A stretch of 6,955 nucleotides of DNA, from the NCBI GenBank assembly GCA_021794855.1, contig JAJYPZ010000056.1, forward strand, positions 1-6,955, written 5' to 3'. The translations under genes were made by a program, and so were the position numbers. Positions 1-6,086 of the stretch are shown here, piece after piece; position 1 is the first letter of the stretch; each line of letters starts with the position of its first letter. The stretch comes from Pseudomonadota bacterium. GTDB lineage: Bacteria > Pseudomonadota > Gammaproteobacteria > Burkholderiales > Sulfuriferulaceae. The notes under the pieces are model-generated. The model was not told the DNA's origin and ran no database searches. It saw only the letters and a program-made list of their open reading frames with translations.

Positions 1-513
1 ACCGATCAGAGGGGAGATACCGACAGAATTCCTGTCGTTGATTTTGTAAGACAAGGTCGGCGCAATGATCATCTGCTGCAGATTGACGCCAAGATTACCG
101 TAGCCTCCAAACAGATTACGCCCTTGAGCATTTGGCGCATAATTGGTGTTCATACCGCCGTTACCGTAGACGCTGACGCCCAGGGACAGGTCGGAAGTAA
201 TCAGTTTGTTGTAGCCGAATTCTGGGATCACGAAATAATTGCTGTCGCTGTTCTCATTTTGACCGCCAACGCTCGCCTGACGCTGCGGGCTGAACAGGTA
301 AGCGCCGAGATCCATGCGGTTGCCGACGAATACCATGCTTGCAGGGTTATTCGCGCCGCCCATGCTGTCTTCGGCCATCGCTGCGGACGCGCCGCCCATG
401 CCGTTGGCGGCCATACCATAACCGGATGCGAACATACCGTTAGTTGCCATTGCTGCACCTGGCGCCGCCAGACCTGCAACCGCCATCACAGCGAATAATT
501 TTTTCAATTTCAT
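1..513 (-). CDS. FadL/OmpP1/TodX-family outer-membrane transport protein, N-terminal part (gene cut by window edge)
   Basis: Translation from the ATG at 513 gives 171 residues and runs open to base 1, so the C-terminal part lies outside the window. The first 23 residues (MKLKKLFAVMAVAGLAAPGA then AMA) form a classical Sec signal peptide with a basic start, hydrophobic core and AMA cleavage site. The mature N-terminus is Gly/Ala/Met-rich and contains a GGANNPASM segment, matching the conserved Asn-Pro-Ala region near the N-terminus of FadL-type barrels. Alternating strand-like stretches follow (for example APTLSYKIN, SVGISPLIG). The family forms 14-stranded outer-membrane channels for hydrophobic compounds such as long-chain fatty acids or aromatics; the substrate cannot be read here. 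A Shine-Dalgarno TTGGAGA lies 7 bases before the ATG. The gene sits behind the terminator of the lip cluster and is probably transcribed separately. The family call is good; substrate and any link to sulfur metabolism are unknown. Confidence 0.82.
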   Translation of the reverse strand, partial: MKLKKLFAVMAVAGLAAPGAAMATNGMFASGYGMAANGMGGASAAMAEDSMGGANNPASMVFVGNRMDLGAYLFSPQRQASVGGQNENSDSNYFVIPEFGYNKLITSDLSLGVSVYGNGGMNTNYAPNAQGRNLFGGYGNLGVNLQQMIIAPTLSYKINDRNSVGISPLIG

Positions 514-843
514 TGTGTCATCTCCAAAAAAGTGTGAATCTTTGCACATAACCAAAATAATAAGGAACCTCTGAGCAAGCCTGCCATTTTACCGATAGCT
601 GCTGTCCGGTATCTGCGGCAGTACGTTTCTGTTGCGGCCGTCCTGCCTCACGTTCTCGCCGACGCCAGCATTTACGCGGCTTGTTCAGAGGTTCCTCAGT
701 AATACCTTGCCGAGCTATAGTACATCGTTAATCGGACACGGAACAAGTCAAAAGTGCTAGTCGCGACGTATTCTTGAATCTTTGTTACATTTTTGCAACA
801 GTCCGGGAAGATGGCTTGATTTCGAAAAATTACATTAAAAGAA
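514..843. other. Non-coding spacer between the lip cluster and the FadL-like gene
   Basis: About 330 bases without a convincing gene. It holds the ribosome binding site of the FadL-like gene (521-527), the 134-bp inverted-repeat element (563-696) and an AT-rich stretch (about 775-843) running into the terminator of the preceding operon. The promoter of the FadL-like gene must lie here or inside the repeat element. A TATTAT-like box occurs on the minus strand at about 556-561, but no good -35 partner was found, so no promoter is called. No tRNA-like or other known RNA structure was recognised in 700-830. Confidence 0.6.
563..696. repeat. 134-bp element with 19-bp terminal inverted repeats (MITE-like or IS remnant)
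   Basis: The left end (563-581) reads AGGAACCTCTGAGCAAGCC. The reverse complement of the right end (678-696) reads AGGAACCTCTGAACAAGCC, so 18 of 19 positions match. The 96 bases between the repeats have no open reading frame of note and no obvious symmetry of their own. Short size, near-perfect terminal repeats and lack of coding capacity fit a miniature inverted-repeat transposable element or an internally deleted insertion sequence. The ends look loosely like those of IS5-type elements, but that is an impression only. No clear target-site duplication is visible: the left flank ends in ATAATA and the right flank begins CAGTAA. The element lies about 50 bases upstream of the FadL-like start codon. 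Confidence 0.6.
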
Positions 844-874
844 AACCCCCTGAATACGTAGCATTCAGGGGGTT
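837..874 (-). terminator. Rho-independent terminator at the end of the lipS1-lplA-lipT-lipS2 unit
   Basis: A perfect 12-bp inverted repeat pairs 844-855 (AACCCCCTGAAT) with 863-874 (ATTCAGGGGGTT) around a 7-base loop. On the minus strand the stem is followed by TTTTCTTTT (845-837). It begins 24 bases after the lipS2 stop codon. The adenines on the other flank are the complement of this T tract, and no T tract follows the stem on the plus strand, so it is read as unidirectional. Confidence 0.93.
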
Positions 875-897
875 AGCAGAACAGACGCTAATTCAGG

Positions 898-2034
898 TTA
901 CAGCAATCCGGCACCGATATTTTCGCCTGCCATCTGCCGTTTTACGTTTTCTACGTCCTTGCGGGCGAGAGCGAACGGGAAGGAAAATATATCGGTAGGA
1001 CTGGAATCGCCGTAAGGCCGGTTGCAGGCCGATACTTCTTCGTCGTCTTTGCCCGGGCAGCCTGAGGTCTGGAATGGCTTGCCCGAATTAACCAGTTCCG
1101 CCAGTTCGTCTTCCGCCAGACCGAAATCGATTACAGCCCCGTTTTCGTCGAACAGCATCTTGCTGACATGACCGCCGGCGTAGTCGATAATGAAACGGGC
1201 AAGTTGCACGCGACGCCATTGGCCGCGATCGCAGGCCGGCCAGTCTTCCATCATCGAACCTTGCTCGGGGAAAAAAGCAAACATGTGGTTGTGGCCACCC
1301 ATGTCCTTGATTTTTTGACAGACTTCCAGTATTTCCTGTTCGGTTTCGCCCATTCCGCAAATCAGATGCGCGCCGAATTTTTCCGGGCCGAATATGTCGG
1401 CCGCCCATTCGATAGCCTGCCAGTATTTTTCGAATCGGTGCGGACTGTCTACCGATTTGCCGCGAGTACGCTCAAATATGGCGGGAGTTACGGCGTCCAG
1501 CGCGACGGTAAAGATGTCTGCACCCATTTCTTTCAGGCGCTGCAGGTCTTCTTTTTCCATGGTCGTCGGATTGGAGAGGATGGAAACCGGAATGTGCGGC
1601 AATGCTTTCATCCATTTGTCCAGCAGCACAAAGGTGTCGGAATCGGAATTAGGATGTGTAATCATGGAGATGCACATACGCTGAAATTGCCCTTTATCGT
1701 TGCCGAGCTTGACGCGTTCGATCACGTCGTCGTAACGCGCAGTCGGCCATTCGACGCGAATGAAATTGCGGTCCGCATAATCGCGCGTTTCTTCTCTGTG
1801 GCGTGCAAGACCGCAATAGGTACAGTTTGCACGGCATCCTTCCGGATACGTAACCAGCAGATTGAGGCAATTGGTGCAGGCCGTGCGATGCATGTTGCCC
1901 GGCACCAGACCCAGAGTAATCGCAGCCGCCGTACTCATTTGCACGTATTCCGGCGAACGCATTTCAGGCGTTTTGACGTGATAGTCAGGCCGATAGAATT
2001 GCACTACCTGGGGTTGATCTAAAACTGCGCTCAT
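898..2034 (-). CDS. lipS2: Radical SAM lipoyl synthase component (LipS2-type, biotin-synthase-related)
   Basis: 378 residues. The radical SAM [4Fe-4S] motif CxxxCxxC is at C67, C71 and C74 (CRANCTYC). Two further cysteines precede it (C53, C56; CTNC). C326 (SGCPG) and C337 (ACNRPYGDSS) lie near the C-terminus. These extra cysteines are candidate ligands of an auxiliary, sulfur-donating iron-sulfur cluster, as known for lipoyl synthases; the assignment of ligands is inference. Such proteins are often annotated as biotin-synthase-related radical SAM proteins. In archaea and sHdr-type bacteria two such enzymes, LipS1 and LipS2, jointly insert sulfur at C6 and C8 of protein-bound octanoate. The 1/2 numbering here follows operon position and could be swapped. 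The ATG is supported by AAGGAG (2041-2046) 6 bases upstream. It is the last gene before the terminator, 35 bp after lipT. Confidence 0.87.
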   Translation of the reverse strand: MSAVLDQPQVVQFYRPDYHVKTPEMRSPEYVQMSTAAAITLGLVPGNMHRTACTNCLNLLVTYPEGCRANCTYCGLARHREETRDYADRNFIRVEWPTARYDDVIERVKLGNDKGQFQRMCISMITHPNSDSDTFVLLDKWMKALPHIPVSILSNPTTMEKEDLQRLKEMGADIFTVALDAVTPAIFERTRGKSVDSPHRFEKYWQAIEWAADIFGPEKFGAHLICGMGETEQEILEVCQKIKDMGGHNHMFAFFPEQGSMMEDWPACDRGQWRRVQLARFIIDYAGGHVSKMLFDENGAVIDFGLAEDELAELVNSGKPFQTSGCPGKDDEEVSACNRPYGDSSPTDIFSFPFALARKDVENVKRQMAGENIGAGLL

Positions 2035-2040
2035 GCGGTT

Positions 2041-2046
2041 CTCCTT
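2041..2046 (-). promoter_or_regulatory. Strong Shine-Dalgarno site of lipS2
   Basis: The minus strand reads AAGGAG here, 6 bases before the ATG at 2034. The site lies in the 35-bp gap after lipT, so lipS2 has its own good translation start rather than relying on stop-start coupling. It fixes the start codon. Confidence 0.8.
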
Positions 2047-2069
2047 ACAAGATAAGAGTTATGAATAAA

Positions 2070-3137
2070 TTATGCTACAAAATAGTCGGGGAAGGCTATC
2101 CATGCCTTACGATGCAAATCATCGCGCTCCGCCGCTTCAGTCAGCCAATACTGGTTCAGCCAGCGACGTCTTTCGACCGCTCGCTGGAGCGTAACTTCGA
2201 ATTGGTCGCGTATATCTTCTTCGAAATCGGCCAGCGCCGTGGCTTGCGAATTTCGCAGATACGCTGCGGCGGCCAGACCGGCCCGCTCTCCCGAAATAAC
2301 GGCGGCCGAAATGCCGGCACCGGTAATGGGATGCGTCAATCCCGCCGCATCGCCTGTAAATAATACGCTATCGACAACCAGCCGCTCCCGCATTCCTCCG
2401 ACCGGAATGGCGCCGCCGGTGCGATATGCTATTTCCGTCCCGACCAGCTGCTGGTCGACCAGTTGTTTGTGCAATGCGTCCAGCGGTATTTTCATATCGT
2501 CGGCGTACCGTTTGTCGAGGCCGAGACCCAGATTCGCCCATTTCCCCTTGGGAAACAGCCACGCATATCCGCCCGGATAATCGGCCGATAGCCAGATATC
2601 GGTGTCAGCGTATTCGCGCGTAAGGGGTACCGTATATTGCCGGGTGCTCACGACTTCCAGTTCCGGCAGATTCAGCGCCGTTGCAACCGCTGAATGCGGC
2701 CCGTCGGCGGCGATCAGTAATCGGTAATCGATCATCGCCTCGCCCTCGGCCGTTTTTATCCGCGCACAGTTCCTGCCGGGATCGAGATCCGTCAACCGGC
2801 TGTCCAGCCATAATTCCGCGCCCAATTCGCGCGCTTGCCGGGCCAGGGCCTGATCGAACGCCGCCCGGTCTATCATCAGGCCGGGAAATGCCGTGTCTTC
2901 CATCGTACCCGACGGCAAATAACTTTTCATACCCCGTATCGTTTGATAGATAACGCCGTCGCTCCGTGCGTATTTGCCTAGCGGCAATGGAATGAATTCC
3001 GCGCATTGAACCGGTACGCCGATTTCCCGACGGCGATCTACCGCTATCACCGACAGGCCTTTTTCCGCCGCTGCCAGCGCTGCGGCCGCGCCCGCGGGGC
3101 CGAGTCCGATGATCAGGACATCCACGCTCCGGTTCAT
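2070..3137 (-). CDS. lipT: LipT: FAD-dependent geranylgeranyl-reductase-like oxidoreductase
   Basis: 355 residues from the ATG at 3137. A Rossmann dinucleotide-binding motif GLGPAGAAAA is at residues 11-20. ADGPHSAV (144-151) is followed by TGDAAGLTHPITGAG (261-275), the second FAD-binding signature. YAWLFPKGKWANLGLG (191-206) is the YxWxFPK hallmark of geranylgeranyl reductase family flavoproteins. Genes of this type co-occur with lipS1, lipS2 and the sLpl(AB) ligase in sHdr-type clusters, where the product is called LipT and is proposed to reduce the lipoyl group or its precursor; the exact reaction is not evident from sequence. A much longer reading frame extends upstream (to 3338), but that part overlaps lplA and reads as low-quality Arg-rich protein. 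The start chosen overlaps the lplA stop by 4 bases (ATGA) and has AGGAGT 6 bases before it. Confidence 0.87.
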   Translation of the reverse strand: MNRSVDVLIIGLGPAGAAAALAAAEKGLSVIAVDRRREIGVPVQCAEFIPLPLGKYARSDGVIYQTIRGMKSYLPSGTMEDTAFPGLMIDRAAFDQALARQARELGAELWLDSRLTDLDPGRNCARIKTAEGEAMIDYRLLIAADGPHSAVATALNLPELEVVSTRQYTVPLTREYADTDIWLSADYPGGYAWLFPKGKWANLGLGLDKRYADDMKIPLDALHKQLVDQQLVGTEIAYRTGGAIPVGGMRERLVVDSVLFTGDAAGLTHPITGAGISAAVISGERAGLAAAAYLRNSQATALADFEEDIRDQFEVTLQRAVERRRWLNQYWLTEAAERDDLHRKAWIAFPDYFVA

Positions 3138-4213
3138 GCAGTCACTCCTGTCGTCGCAATGGCCTGGCTTAACAGGCTGACGATATCGGCCGGGGTCAAT
3201 CCCAGCATATCGACAGTACGCGTTTGAAAGAATTCGCGCACGATCGTTTCCATACGTTCTGCACTGCTGTCCCGCAGCACCGCTTCCAGATCGATCAGAG
3301 TACGCCGCGGACTGATAAATACGTCGCCGCTGAACCATACCTGTTTCATGCGATGATGCGCGATGTCGTACGCGATATTTACGCGCAGCAGGCCGCCGCC
3401 GAATTTGTGTACCGCCGTCAATACGGGTCGGTCCGAGGCCGGGTGTGTCAGCATGTCTACCCAGTCGGGATGATCGATCTGTGCGAGGGCTTCGTTATAT
3501 AATTGCTGCTCTTCGGAATTAAGTTCTCCGACGCTCATTTCCACATCGAATTCTTTCGCCAGCGCATCGGCAATCAATGTAACGACAACGTCTCTGCCCG
3601 GCGCGCTACCCAGCAATTCGGCCAGACTGGTCACACGTTCCCGTGCCGAAGCGACGGATTTATCCGACAGCTTTTCCGCCGGGATATTCAGTACCCGCAG
3701 CATTAATTCGACATCGAAATCGATAAGCAGCGTACCTTGGTATAAAATGGCATCGCCGTCGAAGGCACCGCCGGTGCCGCCTATTTTCCGGCCCTGCACT
3801 TCCAGATCGTTGCGCGGGCGGAAACGGGCGTCGATCCCCAATTGCGAAATTCCGCCGGCTACTGCCACGCAAATTCGTTGCGCAATGGCGGCCATATCGG
3901 CCGTTCCGAGTTCTCGTTTATGCAAATACAATTCCCAGCCCAATTGCCGGTTATCGCAATACAGCGCTCCGCCTCCGGTAATCCGCCTTTGCACCGTTAT
4001 TCGGTTGCTGCGGCAATAATCCAGATTAAGTTCCTGTGCGGCACTCTGATGGAACCCAAGCAATGCCGATGGCTGAAAACCCAGAAAGCGTAATGTAGGC
4101 GGAGTAATCCCCTGCTGCCGCCCCGACAACAAGGTCTGATTCAGGGCGATATTTTCTGCAGCCCGGCGTTCTCCGGTATCGAGCAGGCGCCAGACGGTTC
4201 GATTCGATGCCAT
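3134..4213 (-). CDS. lplA: sLpl(AB)-type lipoate:protein ligase (fused catalytic and accessory domains)
   Basis: 359 residues. The N-terminal catalytic domain (about 1-225) shows the LplA signature RRITGGGALYCD (76-87, compare RRxSGGGAVYHD), RPRNDL (132-137) and GRKIGGTGG (141-149), whose K143 corresponds to the conserved lysine that contacts lipoyl-adenylate. The C-terminal part (about 265-359) has KFGGGLLRVN (270-279) and the VWFSGD segment (292-297), typical of the LplB-like accessory domain. Both domains are therefore on one chain, as in the sLpl(AB) class. These ligases activate free lipoate or octanoate with ATP and attach it to a lysine of the acceptor, here most likely LbpA1 and LbpA2. 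The Tyr-Cys-Asp in place of Tyr-His-Asp in the glycine-rich motif differs from classical LplA. The gene starts one base after the lipS1 stop and overlaps lipT by 4 bases, which implies translational coupling. No strong Shine-Dalgarno is seen. Confidence 0.9.
   Translation of the reverse strand: MASNRTVWRLLDTGERRAAENIALNQTLLSGRQQGITPPTLRFLGFQPSALLGFHQSAAQELNLDYCRSNRITVQRRITGGGALYCDNRQLGWELYLHKRELGTADMAAIAQRICVAVAGGISQLGIDARFRPRNDLEVQGRKIGGTGGAFDGDAILYQGTLLIDFDVELMLRVLNIPAEKLSDKSVASARERVTSLAELLGSAPGRDVVVTLIADALAKEFDVEMSVGELNSEEQQLYNEALAQIDHPDWVDMLTHPASDRPVLTAVHKFGGGLLRVNIAYDIAHHRMKQVWFSGDVFISPRRTLIDLEAVLRDSSAERMETIVREFFQTRTVDMLGLTPADIVSLLSQAIATTGVTA
3144..3149 (-). promoter_or_regulatory. Shine-Dalgarno site that fixes the lipT start
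   Basis: The minus strand reads AGGAGT inside the last codons of lplA, 6 bases before the ATG at 3137. Together with the ATGA overlap it decides against the 67-codon upstream extension of the lipT frame. Confidence 0.75.
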
Positions 4214-4214
4214 G

Positions 4215-5393
4215 TCAGCCGCAGCATCCGCCGACGGCCTCTGGCAGTCCGCTGGTCACCACTTTTATGCCTGCCAGAGCTCCGCTACCGAAATTCGGAC
4301 GCTTGGTGCGCTCGTGCGCAATGACGCGTTCGATATCGACCTGCAAACCGGATTCATCAGTTTCGATCGCCATGACTTCATCGCCGATAGCGATGGAACA
4401 GCAAGCCGGGGTAACCCGCACGTCGCGCTCCAGACGCACCGCCAGCTCGACCATTCCGTCGGAAGGGTGGGCAATGCCATTCAAACCCGCCATCACGGCA
4501 TAACTGTCGATTTCGAGCTTGGTCATGCCCGGAGGGCGCGCACAGCCGAGTAACAGCGGCAAATCCGGTAATGCCTTGCGTGCGTCCAGAAAAAAACGAC
4601 CTACTTCGCTGCTCACAGGCGTGGCGAACGGGCGGTTTTCCGGTGCGTAAAACGGCATCACTACTACCAGCACTACTGCTTGCGGAGTATGTCGCCGGAT
4701 CATTTCCAAGGCGTTCCATTCGCCGAGCAGATTGCCGTAATGCAGTCCTATTACTATGTGCGGGACAACTTTAAGCTGGGTCGATACCAGGTATTCCAGC
4801 GTTTTTTCGAAATCATCGACTGTACGGCGCAAATGATAGACCTGAGTAATGGTGTCCTGCGAACCGATCACATCCATCATGGCGGCGTCGATCCCGCAGT
4901 CTTCCATACGTCGCGCTATATCCATATCGACCAGCGCGGTATGCATGGCTATTTTAAAATCCGGGAACGTGTCTTTTATGCGCCGAATGGTCGAATAGTA
5001 ATCACCGTATTCCACTTCGTTGCGGTGATTCGATCCGCCCGTCAGCAGCATCCCCTGTGCACCACCGTTAATCTGTTCGTTGACGGTGCGCCATAAATCT
5101 TCCGGCGTTCGCGCAGCGATCATGGGTTCCAGAATTTTTGCCTTGCAATGATCGCATTGCAGTTTGCAATCGCCACCAGTAATGGAAATGGCAGGCCATG
5201 CGCTTTTCCCGCAACCCGTAATTTCAGAGCTCGCAAAGGCTTTAAAGGTTGGCGTATAAAAATTTACGCGACCGACCTGATTACCTGCCATGCCTGCAAG
5301 CTGTTGCTGCATGTCCTGTACCAGCCCGGCATCAAGATTAACGCCTTCCAGCGGCTCTACCCGTTCCAGCACTTCCAGCCAATTACTACTCAT
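4215..5393 (-). CDS. lipS1: Radical SAM lipoyl synthase component (LipS1-type, biotin-synthase homologue)
   Basis: 392 residues. The radical SAM CxxxCxxC motif is CKLQCDHC with C76, C80 and C83, preceded by SITGGD. A TGG segment at 118-120 (MLLTGGSNHR) fits the SAM-binding glycine motif. Other cysteines that could bind an auxiliary cluster are C61 (TGCGKS), C284 (LGCARPPG) and the pair C331-C332 (PACCS). The product also ends in a Cys-Cys-Gly tail (390-392). The protein belongs to the group of uncharacterised biotin-synthase homologues, distinct from the other radical SAM protein in this cluster. Its partnership with that protein and with LplA marks it as half of the two-protein lipoyl synthase LipS1/LipS2. 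Assignment as LipS1 rather than LipS2 rests on gene order and is less sure than the family. The start has only a weak AAGG (5400-5403) 6 bases upstream. It opens the second transcription unit, after the hairpin-rich spacer. Confidence 0.87.
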   Translation of the reverse strand: MSSNWLEVLERVEPLEGVNLDAGLVQDMQQQLAGMAGNQVGRVNFYTPTFKAFASSEITGCGKSAWPAISITGGDCKLQCDHCKAKILEPMIAARTPEDLWRTVNEQINGGAQGMLLTGGSNHRNEVEYGDYYSTIRRIKDTFPDFKIAMHTALVDMDIARRMEDCGIDAAMMDVIGSQDTITQVYHLRRTVDDFEKTLEYLVSTQLKVVPHIVIGLHYGNLLGEWNALEMIRRHTPQAVVLVVVMPFYAPENRPFATPVSSEVGRFFLDARKALPDLPLLLGCARPPGMTKLEIDSYAVMAGLNGIAHPSDGMVELAVRLERDVRVTPACCSIAIGDEVMAIETDESGLQVDIERVIAHERTKRPNFGSGALAGIKVVTSGLPEAVGGCCG

Positions 5394-5406
5394 GCTTAGC
5401 CTTAAT

Positions 5407-5427
5407 CCCTGACTACGGCAGGGTTTT
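5407..5427. other. Short hairpin between the lbpA2 terminator and lipS1
   Basis: CCCTG (5407-5411) pairs with CAGGG (5419-5423) around a 7-base loop. On the plus strand four T follow (5424-5427), so it resembles a weak terminator for plus-strand transcription. On the minus strand it would sit in the lipS1 leader, ending about 13 bases before the ATG. With only five stem pairs its function is uncertain. Confidence 0.35.
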
Positions 5428-5434
5428 GCGTCTC

Positions 5435-5468
5435 AAGAAAACAATAGGGGCGATAAATCACCCCTATT
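5435..5468 (-). terminator. Intrinsic terminator (or attenuator) between lbpA2 and lipS1
   Basis: An 8-bp perfect stem pairs 5443-5450 (AATAGGGG) with 5461-5468 (CCCCTATT) around a 10-base loop. On the minus strand it is followed by GTTTTCTT (5442-5435). It lies about 120 bases after the lbpA2 stop and 42 bases before the lipS1 start. It would end most transcripts of lbpA1-dsrE3C-lbpA2, or let a fraction read through into the lipS1 unit. Confidence 0.75.
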
Positions 5469-5494
5469 ATGCCTAGCTTTTCAACTTCATTCGC

Positions 5495-5508
5495 CTGACT
5501 AAAGTCAG
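5495..5508. other. Hairpin-forming inverted repeat downstream of lbpA2
   Basis: CTGACT (5495-5500) and AGTCAG (5503-5508) are perfect inverted repeats separated by two bases. A second imperfect one, TGCCG (5516-5520) with CGGCA (5532-5536), lies next to it. Together with the terminator they make the lbpA2 3' region rich in secondary structure. This could protect the mRNA 3' end or mark a processing site; neither is shown by the sequence. Confidence 0.35.
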
Positions 5509-5589
5509 CCGTAATTGCCGTACTATCATACCGGCATATGCGATCTAGCCATATCGGCGACTCAATATACGCGGCATTAATACAGAGAT

Positions 5590-6027
5590 TTAGCAGCCGC
5601 CGAAGCCGTCAGCATTCATTTTAGCTTCAAAACCGCTGGCGACTGCAGCGCCAGTTACCAGAGTTCCGGATTCGCCGTCCCAGTTTGTCGGCTTCATTTT
5701 CACGAGCCAGCCGCTACCGTACGGATCGTGATTGATGGTGCCGGGCTTTGCTGCAACATCAGGATTGGTCGACAGGATTTCACCGGTTACCGGAGCTTTG
5801 ACAGGGCCGACCCATTTGCCGGATTCCACGGTGCATACCGATTTGTTTTGCTCAATTTCCTTACCCGCTTTTTTAGGCGTGTAGGAAACGATTTCGCCGG
5901 CCAGGGAGCAGGCATATCCGGTCATGCCGATGGTCAGCGTGCCGTCCGATTCGCGTCGGGCCCACACATTATTATCAACATTATAATAAAGATCGTCCGG
6001 AAGGTTGCAACCGCGTACTGTCGCCAT
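5590..6027 (-). CDS. lbpA2: LbpA2: GcvH-like lipoate-binding protein of the sHdr pathway
   Basis: 145 residues, a small single-domain protein of the glycine-cleavage H-protein fold. The predicted lipoylated lysine is K71 in VESGKWVGPV. Glycine-cleavage H proteins have ESVKAAS-like sequence there, so the Gly before and the Trp after the lysine point to the LbpA branch. The N-terminal GCNLPDDLYY and VWARRESDGTLTIGMTGYA (21-39) match the conserved start of the family. Cysteines at 7, 40 and 65 and a C-terminal Cys145 (GGC end) are unusual for GcvH. LbpA proteins carry the lipoyl-bound sulfur intermediate in cytoplasmic sulfane-sulfur oxidation by sHdr. No glycine-cleavage genes (gcvT, gcvP) are nearby, which supports that role. 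The start is fixed by GAGGAG (6036-6041) 8 bases upstream of the ATG. The spacer upstream is 59 bp and AT-rich. Confidence 0.92.
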   Translation of the reverse strand: MATVRGCNLPDDLYYNVDNNVWARRESDGTLTIGMTGYACSLAGEIVSYTPKKAGKEIEQNKSVCTVESGKWVGPVKAPVTGEILSTNPDVAAKPGTINHDPYGSGWLVKMKPTNWDGESGTLVTGAAVASGFEAKMNADGFGGC

Positions 6028-6049
6028 ACTTATTTCTCCTCAAATTTAA

Positions 6050-6078
6050 ATACAAAAGATTAACGCAAAATTTGCCAA
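6050..6078 (-). promoter_or_regulatory. Possible sigma-70-like promoter upstream of lbpA2
   Basis: In the AT-rich 59-bp gap between the DsrE-like gene and lbpA2 the minus strand has TTGGCA (6073-6078), one mismatch to the -35 consensus. Seventeen bases later comes TTGTAT (6050-6055), a poor -10 match. It could give lbpA2 extra transcription independent of the upstream genes. The match is weak and AT-rich sequence produces such pairs by chance. Confidence 0.22.
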
Positions 6079-6086
6079 AAACTAAT

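Noticed and set aside
124..498. 124-codon plus-strand frame opposite the FadL-like gene
   Set aside because: Antisense to a gene with a clear signal peptide and family motif; the His/Ala/Val-rich composition is that of a shadow frame.
563..696. Intrinsic terminator or riboregulator made by the 19-bp inverted repeat
   Set aside because: The arms are 96 bases apart with no T tract after the stem on either strand, so a transposon-type element fits better than a terminator.
774..998. 74-codon plus-strand frame across the terminator
   Set aside because: It runs through the lipS2 terminator stem and into the lipS2 3' end, with no ribosome binding site and no recognisable protein features.
1168..2022. 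284-codon plus-strand reading frame opposite lipS2
   Set aside because: It lies wholly antisense to a gene with clear radical SAM motifs. Its translation is rich in His, Arg and Phe without recognisable motifs and has no ribosome binding site; it is a shadow of the biased codon use on the other strand.
898..2034. Biotin synthase (BioB)
   Set aside because: Radical SAM proteins of this kind are often labelled biotin synthase, but no biotin genes are near, the extra cysteines differ, and the neighbours are a lipoate ligase and lipoate-binding proteins.
3138..3338. 67-codon N-terminal extension of lipT
   Set aside because: It overlaps lplA completely, is Arg/Tyr-rich and unlike flavoprotein N-termini. 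The ATG at 3137 has its own Shine-Dalgarno and directly precedes the Rossmann strand.
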